Source of the DNA: Streptomyces sp. AW19M42
GTDB lineage: Bacteria > Actinomycetota > Actinomycetes > Streptomycetales > Streptomycetaceae
NCBI GenBank assembly: GCA_000470535.1
Contig: CBRG010000228.1
Span: 1 to 32,031 of the forward strand
Length of the DNA stretch: 32,031 nt
Direction: 5' to 3'
Below are positions 23,354 to 31,800 of this stretch, one piece after another. Positions within the stretch are counted from its first letter, which is position 1. Each line of letters starts with the position of its first letter. The translations under genes were made by a program, and so were the position numbers. The notes under the pieces were generated by a model that saw only the letters and a program-made list of their open reading frames with translations, made no database searches and was not told the DNA's origin.

Positions 23354-24222
23354 TCGCTTTTGTCGCCGGCCACCTGCTCGCGCAGCGCGGTGCTCATGGC
23401 GATGGGTTCGCGCCCGAGCAGGTCGGCCAGTGTCGGGTCGACGGCGGTGAATTCACCGGCGCGGGCGGCCGCGAAGATGCCGAGCAGCTGGTCCGCGACC
23501 TCTGCGGGGGCGCCGTGGCCCAGCAGCTGCTCCCGGAATGCGGCGTCGGGCACGGTGGCCCTGGTGATGGTGCGGCCCGTGATCCCGGCGGCGATGCCCG
23601 CGATGTCGTCGAACGTGAGCGCCTGGGCGCCGGTGAGCGGCGGTGTGGGCCCCTCGAAGCGGCCCCCGTCGGCCAGGATGGCGGCGGCCGCGTCCGCGAG
23701 GTCGGCGTGCGTGGTCCAGGCGACCGGCCCGTCCGCGGGGAGCGCGATCTCACCGGACTCCAGACCCTGGGCGGCGAACTGCACCGCGCTGGCGGCGTAG
23801 AAGCCGTTGCGCAGCGAGGTGAACGGCACGCCGGAGGCGCGCAACGCGTCCTCGGTGGCGGCGTGGTCGCGGCAGGCCTGGAAGTGCGAGGCGTGGCCGG
23901 CGCCCATCTGGCTGGTGTAGAGGATGCGGCCGCCGCCCGCCGCTACGGCCCCGTCGATCGCGGCGCGGTGCTGCCGCACACACTCCTCGCCCATCTTGTC
24001 GACGGAGACGATGAGCACCTGGGAGGCGCCCTCGAAGGCGTGGGCGAGGCTGTCGGGGTCGGTGAAGCTGCCCTGCCGCACCCGTACACCACGGTCCGCG
24101 AACGTCTGTGCCTTCTGCGGGTCGCGGACGCTGACGCCGATCCGGTCCGCCGGCATGCGCGTCAGCAGCCTCTCGACGATCTGACGCCCGAGCTTTCCGG
24201 TGGCTCCGGTCACGATGATCAT
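23347..24222 (-). CDS. NmrA-like NAD(P)H-binding oxidoreductase
   Basis: A 291-aa atypical short-chain dehydrogenase of the NmrA/QorB type. The Rossmann motif is MIIVTGATGKLGRQIVERLL; next come VSVRDPQKAQTFADRGVRVRQG (in parts), VLIVSVDK and ILYTSQMGAG, then THADLADAAAAILADGG and a C-terminal LTFDDIAGIAAGITGR. Members are quinone oxidoreductases or redox sensors. GGAG lies about 7 nt before ATG 24222. It is divergent from the TetR gene with a shared 90-bp control region, so it is the likely TetR target. Confidence 0.9.
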   Translation of the reverse strand: MIIVTGATGKLGRQIVERLLTRMPADRIGVSVRDPQKAQTFADRGVRVRQGSFTDPDSLAHAFEGASQVLIVSVDKMGEECVRQHRAAIDGAVAAGGGRILYTSQMGAGHASHFQACRDHAATEDALRASGVPFTSLRNGFYAASAVQFAAQGLESGEIALPADGPVAWTTHADLADAAAAILADGGRFEGPTPPLTGAQALTFDDIAGIAAGITGRTITRATVPDAAFREQLLGHGAPAEVADQLLGIFAAARAGEFTAVDPTLADLLGREPIAMSTALREQVAGDKSDQ

Positions 24223-24269
24223 GGTGTGCTCCAGTGTGGTGTTTCCGATGGAATCACTTTCACCGTATC

Positions 24270-24311
24270 ACTGGAACTATCGATGGAACCAGTCAGGCTG
24301 TATCATCGATA
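24270..24311. promoter_or_regulatory. TetR / oxidoreductase shared operator and leaderless promoter
   Basis: Inverted arms ACTGG (24270-24274) / CCAGT (24289-24293) and TATCGAT (24278-24284) / ATCGATA (24305-24311) overlap. TATCAT at 24301-24306 lies exactly 7-12 nt before the TetR ATG, fitting leaderless transcription. A direct repeat CGATGGAA is also present at 24246 and 24281. Confidence 0.5.
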
Positions 24312-24312
24312 T

Positions 24313-25131
24313 ATGGCACCACGTTCACGCGACATCCACATCGACGTCGACAGCGCCAGCGACCTCGCCGGCAACCACAGCGGTGGCAGCGCAGACAGCG
24401 ACATCCGCGCTGCTGCCGGCATCGCTGCTGCTGACGCCGATGCCGATGCGCATGCGCAGCCCAGGCAGCGGATCATCGAGGCGGCGGCCGGCCTGCTGGC
24501 GCGCGAGGGGCGCGACGCCGTCACCACCCGCGCCGTAGCGGTAGCGGCGGGCGTTCAGCCACCGGCGATCTACCGCATGTTCGGTGACAAGGGCGGGCTG
24601 CTCGACGCGGTGGCCGAGTACGGCTTCGCCAGGTTCCTCGCGACCAAGCACGTGGACCCCCACCCGCCGGACCTCATCGAGGACCTGAGGGGCGGATGGG
24701 ATCTGGCGGTCGAGTTCGGCCTCGCCAATCCGGCGCTGTTCACGCTGATGTACAGCGAGCCCACCAGGCCCGCGTCGGCGGCCTTCAGGGCGGGCCTGGA
24801 TGTCCTCATGGGGCGGATCCGGCGGCTGGCCGCCGGGGGCTGGCTCCGGGTCGACGAGGAGCTTGCGGCGATGCTCATCCACGCCACGGCACGGGGCGCG
24901 GTGCTCACCTGGCTGTCCCTGCCGGAGGACCGGCGCAACCCGGCTCTGTTGACGACGCTCCGGGAGTCCATGGTCGCCGCGGTGACCAACCGGGAGCCCG
25001 CGGTGCGGGACGCGGGCCCGGCCGGTGCCGCCCGCGCCCTGCGTGCCGCGCTTCCGGAGCAGACGGTTCTCAGTGGCGCGGAGCAGCACCTGCTGAGGGA
25101 GTGGCTGGACCGCGTGGCCTCCGACGGCTGA
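24313..25131 (+). CDS. TetR-family repressor with low-complexity N-terminus
   Basis: A 272-aa regulator. The TetR HTH spans about 52-98 (RIIEAAAGLLAREGRDAVTTRAVAVAAGVQPPAIYRMFGDKGGLLDAV, in parts) and the C-terminal ligand domain (about 110-270) starts DLAVEFGLANPALFTLMY. The first 50 residues are unusual: an Asp/Ala/Ser/His stretch with GSADSD, AAADADADAHAQ and similar units. No Shine-Dalgarno is present; a -10 at 24301 supports a leaderless start at this ATG and hence a real extension. It probably represses the divergent NmrA-like gene. Confidence 0.88.
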   Translation: MAPRSRDIHIDVDSASDLAGNHSGGSADSDIRAAAGIAAADADADAHAQPRQRIIEAAAGLLAREGRDAVTTRAVAVAAGVQPPAIYRMFGDKGGLLDAVAEYGFARFLATKHVDPHPPDLIEDLRGGWDLAVEFGLANPALFTLMYSEPTRPASAAFRAGLDVLMGRIRRLAAGGWLRVDEELAAMLIHATARGAVLTWLSLPEDRRNPALLTTLRESMVAAVTNREPAVRDAGPAGAARALRAALPEQTVLSGAEQHLLREWLDRVASDG

Positions 25132-25193
25132 GGTAGACCGGTCAGCTGAGGAAGACCGGTCAGCCGAGGTAGACCGGTCAGCTGAGGTAGTCC
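25128..25193. repeat. 18-bp tandem repeat across two convergent stop codons
   Basis: Unit CTGAGGTAGACCGGTCAG occurs at 25128, 25146, 25164 and (partial) 25182. Units contain the palindromes GACCGGTC and, at the junctions, TCAGCTGA. The first unit includes the TetR stop and the last units include the VOC stop on the other strand. Confidence 0.9.
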
Positions 25194-25567
25194 GCGCGCC
25201 CTTCGTCATCGAGTTCGAAGGGGCCTTCGGGGATGATGCAGAACTCGTTGCCCTCGGGGTCGGCCATCACCAGGAACCCGCCGTCCGCGTACTCCTCCAG
25301 CCGTCGCCCGCCGAGGGCCTCGACACGCTGCTGCTCGGCGGGCGGGTCGGGTGCGGTGATGTCGAAGTGCATACGGTTCTTGACCGACTTGGGCTCGCCG
25401 GTCCGCTGGAAGCCGAGGCCCAGACCGCTCTCGCGCCGTAGCCACACGTACGGTCCCATGCGGGCCACGACCGGCCTGCCGAGCAGCTCGGACCAGAACG
25501 CGGCAAGCAGCTCCGGGTCGGTGGCATCGACGATGAGGGCATTGACCTTCATAGGTGAGTCCGCCAT
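25178..25567 (-). CDS. VOC (glyoxalase/bleomycin-resistance-like) protein
   Basis: A 129-aa vicinal-oxygen-chelate protein with the glyoxalase-like pattern: VDATDPELLAAFWSELLGRPV, VWLRRESGLGLGFQRT, NRMHFDITA, GGRRLEEYADGGFLVMADPEGNEFCIIPE (in parts). Members are metal-dependent isomerases, dioxygenases or drug-binding proteins; the substrate is unknown here. ATG 25567 is chosen; ATG 25552 (MKVNAL) is an alternative. It reads away from metG and ends in the 18-bp repeat. Confidence 0.88.
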   Translation of the reverse strand: MADSPMKVNALIVDATDPELLAAFWSELLGRPVVARMGPYVWLRRESGLGLGFQRTGEPKSVKNRMHFDITAPDPPAEQQRVEALGGRRLEEYADGGFLVMADPEGNEFCIIPEGPFELDDEGRADYLS

Positions 25568-25684
25568 GCCCTGATCCTCTCAGGACGGCATCCGTACGCG
25601 AACCGTGCGCGTGGGTGCGCGGCGGCCCGCAGCTCCGGCGTCCACCCCGGGCGCGACACGGTTGAATGACCTGAGCGGCCGGCA

Positions 25685-25703
25685 CCGGTCGCCCCCCGAC
25701 CGG
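25685..25703 (+). promoter_or_regulatory. Stem-loop upstream of metG
   Basis: CCGGTCG-5 C-CGACCGG, a perfect 7-bp stem with an all-C loop, ends 54 nt before the metG start. No promoter is clear in the 190-bp divergent gap, so it may be in the leader RNA or outside it. Confidence 0.4.
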
Positions 25704-25757
25704 GGCCCGCCGTGGCACGGCCGCCGGCGCCGTACGCACGAAATGGAGCATCCAAGG

Positions 25758-27479
25758 ATGGCTCGACACCTGGTAACCAGCGCGCTTCCCTACATCAACG
25801 GGATCAAGCACCTGGGCAACATGGTCGGGTCGATGCTTCCGGCGGACGTGTACTCCCGGTACCTCCGCCAGCGTGGTCATGACGTCCTCTACATCTGCGC
25901 GACGGACGAGCACGGGACGCCCGCCGAGTTGGCGGCGAAGGCGGCCCGACTGCCGGTGGCGGAGTTCTGCGCCCAGGCCCACGACGCGCAGAAGGCGGTC
26001 TACGACGGCTTCCAGCTGGCCTTCGACTACTTCGGCCGCAGTTCCTCGCGGCAGAACGCCGAGATCACCCAGCACTTCGCACGGCAGCTGCAGAAGAACG
26101 GCTTCATCGAGGAGCGGGCGATCCGCCAGGTTTACTCGCCCGCCGACGGCCGCTTCCTGCCCGACCGGTACGTCGAGGGCACCTGCCCGCACTGCGGCTA
26201 CGACAAGGCGCGCGGCGACCAGTGCGAGAACTGCACCCGTGTCCTGGACCCGACAGACCTGCTGAACCCGCGCTCGGCGATCAGCGGTTCCACCGAGCTG
26301 GAAGTGCGCGAGACCACGCACCTGTTCCTGCTCCAGTCGAAGCTCCAGCACGAGGTCGAGGCCTGGGTGGCGCGTCATGAGGAGCAGTGGCCGCAGCTGT
26401 CCTCGTCCATCGCCCGCAAGTGGCTGACCGAGGGGCTGCACGACCGCGCCATCACCCGCGACCTGGACTGGGGAGTTCCGGTTCCGGCCGACACCTGGCC
26501 GGAGCTGGCGGCCGAGGGCAAGGTCTTCTACGTCTGGTTCGACGCCCCGGTCGAGTACATCGGTGCGACGAAGGAATGGTCGGACGCCGCACCGTCCGGC
26601 GAGAACCGGGACTGGAAGTCGTGGTGGTACGAGGCCGACGGGACCGTCCGCTACACGCAGTTCATGGCCAAGGACAACGTCCCGTTCCACACGGTGATGT
26701 TCCCGGCCACCGAACTCGGCGTGCGCGAGCCGTGGAAGAAGGTCGACGTCGTCAAGGGCTTCAACTGGCTGACGTACTACGGCGGCAAGTTCTCCACCTC
26801 CCAGCGGCGCGGCATCTTCACCGACGCCGCCCTGGAGACCCTGCCGGCCGACTACTGGCGCTACTTCCTGATCGCCAATGCCCCGGAGTCGGACGACTCG
26901 TCCTTCACCTGGGAGCACTTCGCCGCCACGGTCAACAAGGACCTCGCCGACACCCTCGGCAACTTCGTCAACCGCGTGCTGTCCTTCTCCCGCAAGCGGT
27001 ACGGCGACGACGTCCCGGCGGGAGGCCAGGGGGGAGAGGCGGAGGCACGGCTGGGCGAGGAGATCGCGCGCCTGCTCGCCGAGTACGAGGAACACATGGA
27101 GGCTCTCCAGTACCGCAGGGCCGCTGCCGCGCTGCGCGCCCTGTGGTCGGCGGGCAACTCCTACCTGGAGGACAAGGCCCCCTGGCTGGAGGTCAAGACC
27201 GACCCTGAGGATGCGGCCCTGACTCTGCGCACGGCGATGAACCTCATCCACCTCTACGCGATCGTCTCCGAACCGCTGATCCCGGTCTCGGCCGCCGCCA
27301 TGCGCGGCGCCTTCGCGCTGGAGGGCGACACCGCGGCCTGGGTGACCGCCGAACAGGCGGCGTCCCTGGACGCCGTCCCGGCCGGTACGCCGTTCACCGT
27401 GCCGCCGGTGCTCTTCGCGAAGATCTCCGAGGAGGACCTGGAGTCCTTCCGGGTCCGCTTCGGCGGAGCCGACGCCTGA
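25758..27479 (+). CDS. metG: Methionyl-tRNA synthetase
   Basis: A 573-aa class-I aminoacyl-tRNA synthetase that charges tRNA-Met. It has [21 protein letters not shown] (HIGH variant HLGN, in parts), a zinc knuckle [17 protein letters not shown] near residue 150, the [15 protein letters not shown] core and [11 protein letters not shown] in place of KMSKS. A helical anticodon-binding domain follows (about 390-540). The HLGN/FSTSQ form is the type I know from Streptomyces and differs from the MSKS-bearing mycobacterial type. ATG 25758 is chosen because AAGG and GGAG lie just upstream and [13 protein letters not shown] is the family start. It is convergent with the MarR-like regulator. Confidence 0.96.
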   Translation: MARHLVTSALPYINGIKHLGNMVGSMLPADVYSRYLRQRGHDVLYICATDEHGTPAELAAKAARLPVAEFCAQAHDAQKAVYDGFQLAFDYFGRSSSRQNAEITQHFARQLQKNGFIEERAIRQVYSPADGRFLPDRYVEGTCPHCGYDKARGDQCENCTRVLDPTDLLNPRSAISGSTELEVRETTHLFLLQSKLQHEVEAWVARHEEQWPQLSSSIARKWLTEGLHDRAITRDLDWGVPVPADTWPELAAEGKVFYVWFDAPVEYIGATKEWSDAAPSGENRDWKSWWYEADGTVRYTQFMAKDNVPFHTVMFPATELGVREPWKKVDVVKGFNWLTYYGGKFSTSQRRGIFTDAALETLPADYWRYFLIANAPESDDSSFTWEHFAATVNKDLADTLGNFVNRVLSFSRKRYGDDVPAGGQGGEAEARLGEEIARLLAEYEEHMEALQYRRAAAALRALWSAGNSYLEDKAPWLEVKTDPEDAALTLRTAMNLIHLYAIVSEPLIPVSAAAMRGAFALEGDTAAWVTAEQAASLDAVPAGTPFTVPPVLFAKISEEDLESFRVRFGGADA

Positions 27480-27537
27480 CGGAGCGGCCCCGTCCCCGCT
27501 TCGGCGAACCCGTATCCGGCGCGCCGCCAAGCCGCCG

Positions 27538-28272
27538 TCAGTCAGTGCTGTCCGCAGGCGTTTCGGGCTTGGCATGGAGGACCTCGCGGGCCTGCTCCGC
27601 GGAGCGGATAAGGCTCTCGGTGACGAAGGCGAGGAAGCGGGCGATGTTTTCGAGGCGGACGCCGGCCGGAGTGCGGGGACCGAGAACGCCGACGCCCTGC
27701 CGTGCGGTCTCGACGATCTGGGCGGTTGACCGGGCGCTGGAGATCATTGACTGGTACCAGATGTCGTCGTCGACGACGTAGCGCTCGCGGCGGCGTTCGT
27801 CGCGTTCCCGGCGAACGAGGCCCTGGCTGTCGAGGAACGCGACCGCCTTCGAGATGGACGCCGGGCTGACCTGGAGGCGCTGGACCAGTTCGGACGCGGT
27901 GAGGCTGCCCGAGTCGGCGGTGTACAGACAGGTCATGACCCGGGCCATCATCTTGGGCGTGCCCGACTGTATGAGGGCGGTCGTGAAGATCTCCTCGTAC
28001 TCGCGCACCGCCTCTGCGTCGCGCCCGTGGGACTGCGCCGGCGCCGCGGACTTCCGGGGCGCGGTCTGCCCGCGCCGGTGGGTGCGGCGTTCGGTCGCGC
28101 GGTGGGCGAGGTCGGCGCGGTACGTGGTGGGGCCGCCGTTGCGCATCACCTCGCGCGTGACCGTCGAGGTCGGACGGTCGAGCCGTCTGGCGATCTCCGC
28201 GTAGGCCAGGCCGTCGGCCAGTCCCAGCGCGATCTGCTGACGTTCCTGCTGGGTGAGCCTGCCTCCGGGCAT
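27538..28272 (-). CDS. Fusion regulator: IS30-type HTH + MarR-like domain
   Basis: A 244-aa protein in two parts. Residues 1-70 match the N-terminal HTH_38 of IS30 transposases (GRLTQQERQQIALGLADGLAYAEIARRLDRPTSTVTREVMRNGG in parts). Residues 85-225 form a MarR/GbsR-like winged helix (LTASELVQRLQVSPASISKAVAFLDSQGLVRRERDERRRERYVVDD in parts). There is no DDE catalytic domain, so it is not a transposase. ATG 28272 is chosen because GGAGGAGAC lies 6 nt upstream and a promoter (TTGCAA-18-TATGCT) ends just before; a GTG at 28317 would overlap that promoter. It faces the DUF4097-ABC operon and an array of TGCAACGA sites, so it probably represses both directions. Confidence 0.88.
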   Translation of the reverse strand: MPGGRLTQQERQQIALGLADGLAYAEIARRLDRPTSTVTREVMRNGGPTTYRADLAHRATERRTHRRGQTAPRKSAAPAQSHGRDAEAVREYEEIFTTALIQSGTPKMMARVMTCLYTADSGSLTASELVQRLQVSPASISKAVAFLDSQGLVRRERDERRRERYVVDDDIWYQSMISSARSTAQIVETARQGVGVLGPRTPAGVRLENIARFLAFVTESLIRSAEQAREVLHAKPETPADSTD

Positions 28273-28303
28273 CGCGGTCTCCTCCGTGGTCTGCGGTGCC
28301 GCC

Positions 28304-28458
28304 AGCATAGCGTTCACTTTCTCTCCATTGCAACGAAGGTCGGATGGGTCGTTGCATTAGATTCAAAGCCGTTGCAACGATATGAGGTCTCTGAACTGCA
28401 TAAAGAAACTCTTGATGCAACGAGTGCGTTGCCAGTCCACTGAACACAACGTAGCGTT
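28304..28458. promoter_or_regulatory. Operator array and divergent promoters, MarR-like / ABC operon
   Basis: The 8-mer TGCAACGA occurs four times: 28329-28336, 28349-28356 (inverted), 28373-28380 (within the perfect palindrome CGTTGCAACG, 28370-28379) and 28416-28423 (within GCAACG-AGTG-CGTTGC, 28417-28432). A weaker AACG-TAG-CGTT lies at 28448-28458. The plus promoter TTGCCA (28429-28434)-17-TAGCGT (28452-28457) overlaps the last two. The minus promoter TTGCAA (28328-28333)-18-TATGCT (complement of 28304-28309) overlaps the first. The region is markedly AT-richer than its surroundings. Confidence 0.8.
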
Positions 28459-28515
28459 TCCATTATCAGAAACGCCGAGCGCAAGAAGCGCCCGCCGGAG
28501 AAGAGGGAGAGCGCC

Positions 28516-29187
28516 ATGCAGAAGTTCGACACCCCCGCCGCAGTCTCGGCCGTCCTCGACATCCCCGCCGGACGCATCCGGTTCATCGCCGCCGACCGGG
28601 CGGACACCACGGTCGAGGTCCTGCCCGCGGACGCCTCGAAGAGCCGCGACGTGCAGGCGGCGGAGCGGATCACGGTCGAGTACGGCGACGGCGTCCTGCG
28701 GATCGCGGCCGCACCGCCGAAGAACCGCGTCCTAGGCAGCTCCGGATCCGTCGAGGTGACCGTCCAACTGCCCGCCGACTCGCGCGTCGAGGCGAACGCG
28801 GCCGCCGCCGAGTTCCGGGGCGTCGGGCGGCTCGGTGACATCACCTTCGAGGGGGCTCAGGGCGCGGTCAAGCTCGACCAGGTCGCCGGCGCGCGCATCA
28901 GCCTCCTCGCCGGTGACGTCTCGGTCGGCCGGCTGGGTGGCCCTGCTGAGATCAGCACCCAGAAGGGCGACCTCCGGATCGTCGAGGCCGTGCGCGGCAC
29001 GGTCGTCCTGCGCACCGTGTCCGGCGATGTGTCGGTCGGCGCCGCCCGCGGCGTCTCCGCGTCCCTGGACGCCGGCACCGGCTACGGCCGGATCCAGAAC
29101 GCGCTGAAGAACACCGAGGGCGCCGCCGCCGGTCTGAACATCCGCGCGACCACCGCCCAGGGCGACATCGTCGCCCGCAGCCTCTGA
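28516..29187 (+). CDS. DUF4097 beta-helix protein
   Basis: A 223-aa protein of the DUF4097 (putative adhesin) group: repeated short strands with GDV/GDL turns (LLAGDVSVGRLGGPAEISTQ, KGDLRIVEAVRGTVVLRTVSG, DVSVGAARG, TAQGDIVARSL) build a right-handed beta-solenoid. No signal peptide or membrane helix is present, so it is probably cytoplasmic despite the family name. AGAGGGAGAG precedes ATG 28516. It is the first gene of an operon with an ABC ATPase 12 bp downstream; this trio (DUF4097, DrrA-like, DrrB-like) recurs in actinobacteria. Its role may be sensing or scaffolding; unknown. Confidence 0.88.
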   Translation: MQKFDTPAAVSAVLDIPAGRIRFIAADRADTTVEVLPADASKSRDVQAAERITVEYGDGVLRIAAAPPKNRVLGSSGSVEVTVQLPADSRVEANAAAAEFRGVGRLGDITFEGAQGAVKLDQVAGARISLLAGDVSVGRLGGPAEISTQKGDLRIVEAVRGTVVLRTVSGDVSVGAARGVSASLDAGTGYGRIQNALKNTEGAAAGLNIRATTAQGDIVARSL

Positions 29188-29199
29188 GGAGCAACTGTC

Positions 29200-30182
<983 letters not shown>

Positions 30183-30186
<4 letters not shown>

Positions 30187-30974
30187 GCGCCCTGCCCCTC
30201 GCCGCACGCGACTGCACCACCATGCTGCGCCGCAACCTCCTGCACGCCCGCCGCTACCCCTCCCTCACCCTCAACCTCCTCCTCACCCCCGTCATGCTGC
30301 TCCTGCTCTTCGTCTACATCTTCGGCGGCGCGATGAGCGCCGGCCTCGGCGGCGGCGGCGCGGACCGCGCCGACTACATCGCCTACATCGTCCCCGGCAT
30401 CCTGCTCATGACCATCGGCAGCACCGTCGTCGGAACCGCCGTGTCCGTCTCCGCCGACATGACCGAAGGCATCATCGCCCGCTTCCGCACCATGGCCATC
30501 CACCGTGGCTCCGTACTCGTCGGACACGTCGTCGGCAGCGTTCTGCAAGCAGTCATGAGCGTCGTCCTCGTCGGGGCCGTCGCCGTGGCCATCGGCTTCC
30601 GCTCCACCGACGCCACCCCCCTGGAATGGCTCGCCGCCTTCGCCCTGCTCGTCCTCTTCGCCACCGCACTCACCTGGATCGCCGTCGGCATGGGCCTCAT
30701 CAGCCCCAATGCCGAAGCCGCCAGCAACAACGCGCTGCCCATGATCCTGCTGCCGCTGCTCTCCAGCGCCTTCATCCCCGTCGACACCATGCCCGCCTGG
30801 TTCCGGCCCATTGCCGAGTACCAGCCCTTCACACCGGCCATCGAAACGCTGCGGGGGCTCCTCCTCGGCACCGAAATCGGCAACAACGGCTGGCTGACCA
30901 TCGCCTGGTCCCTCGCCCTCGCCGCCCTCGGCTACCGCTGGTCGACGTCGACCTTCAACCGCGACCCGAGGTAA
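30183..30974 (+). CDS. ABC-2 type permease, DrrB-like
   Basis: A 263-aa integral membrane partner of the upstream ATPase. Six hydrophobic helices are visible: LTLNLLLTPVMLLLLFVYIF, YIVPGILLMTIGSTVVGTA, the SVLQAVMSVVLVGAVAVAIG segment, LAAFALLVLFATALTWIAVG, LPMILLPLLSSAFIP and the final LTIAWSLALAALGY. The ADMTEGIIARFRTMAI loop and the PxAEYQPFTPAIETLRGLL region are the ABC-2 signature of the DrrB group. GGAGACAG precedes ATG 30183. It closes the operon; a repeat-rich non-coding stretch follows. Confidence 0.94.
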
Positions 30975-30984
30975 CTGCCGCAAC

Positions 30985-31074
30985 AAGGCGAACGCCACAG
31001 CCAACGCGAACGCCACGGCCAACGCGAACGCGAACCACCGCACCCACACCCACACCCACACCCACACCCACACA
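30985..31074. repeat. Two adjacent simple repeats after permease gene
   Basis: First, an 18-bp motif of the GCGAACGCCACAGCCAAC type repeats about 2.5 times up to about 31035. Then CCCACA repeats five perfect times at 31043-31072 with flanking partial copies. No gene or clear hairpin is present in the 150-bp gap. Confidence 0.9.
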
Positions 31075-31124
31075 GCACTTCAGCAAGCCAGCATCCCCGT
31101 CCTCACCGAACCCGTGACCGCAGA

Positions 31125-31661
31125 TCAGTCCGCGTCCGCGCTGGACAACGCTTCGGTGATCATGCGGGTGGCGAAGTCGGGGTCGTCGGCGATCCGGTTG
31201 ATGTGTTCCGCGAGCAGGAACGCCGTGACCTCAAGGGGAGTCATCTCCGCGTCGGTCCAGTCCCCGTACTGCTGGCGCCACAGATTGGGGCTCAGGCCGG
31301 TGCCCGCGGCGATGACCAGGCCGGCCATGGTGGGGATGACCTCGGGGCGGACGCTCTTGGGCATCATGCGCATCGAGGCGATCAGCGCGGGCACCACGTA
31401 CTCGATGACGTCCTTGTCGTGCTGCTCGTGGGTCACCCGCAGCCACTTCATGAACATGAAGATGAGCGTGCACGCGCCGTCCAGCAGGTCCTGAGCCCCC
31501 TCCGGCCCCAGCGAAGCGGCGAACTGGTCGACCATCTCCTGCTGTCCGGGGTCGGCCGCGGTCCTGCCCGCATGGACGCATCTGAGCCTGGAGTCGATCA
31601 TCATGATCGCCGTACCCACATCGCCGGCCGGAGCGTTCTGGGGGTCACAGGGCGATGACAC
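31125..31661 (-). CDS. Uncharacterised 178-aa helical protein
   Basis: I do not recognise this family. The start GTG 31661 is well supported by GAGGAGGAA 4 nt upstream; the frame extends further but that part is not protein-like. The product starts SSPCDPQNAPAGD and is then all-helical (MVDQFAASLGPEGAQDLLDG, ACTLIFMFMKWLRVTHEQHD, KDVIEYVVPALIASMRMMPK, TPLEVTAFLLAEHINRIADD), acidic at the end, with no signal peptide. It has a Met-rich centre. It lies 139 bp after, and on the same strand as, the partial amyloid-motif gene, and could be its partner; this is position only. Confidence 0.72.
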   Translation of the reverse strand: MSSPCDPQNAPAGDVGTAIMMIDSRLRCVHAGRTAADPGQQEMVDQFAASLGPEGAQDLLDGACTLIFMFMKWLRVTHEQHDKDVIEYVVPALIASMRMMPKSVRPEVIPTMAGLVIAAGTGLSPNLWRQQYGDWTDAEMTPLEVTAFLLAEHINRIADDPDFATRMITEALSSADAD

Positions 31662-31800
31662 AGGGTTCCTCCTCAGTTGCCCAAGGTGGGCAGTCCGGCG
31701 GGTTCGACAGTAGACCTGCGATGAGGCACGGGTCCCGAAAATCACGGCGCAGGGCTCGTTCGTGGCCGCGGCGCCGCCGGTGCCGCCCGGCCCTCGGCCG

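Noticed and set aside
25128..25193. CRISPR-like repeat array
   Set aside because: The units are directly adjacent without spacers; it is a plain tandem repeat. The same holds for the repeats at 1, 14481 and 31043.
25206..27575. Long minus-strand open frame opposite metG
   Set aside because: Antisense to an intact methionyl-tRNA synthetase; no recognisable domain.
27538..28272. Possible IS30 element
   Set aside because: Only the transposase-type HTH is present; there is no DDE domain and no terminal inverted repeats, and the rest of the protein is a MarR-like regulator.
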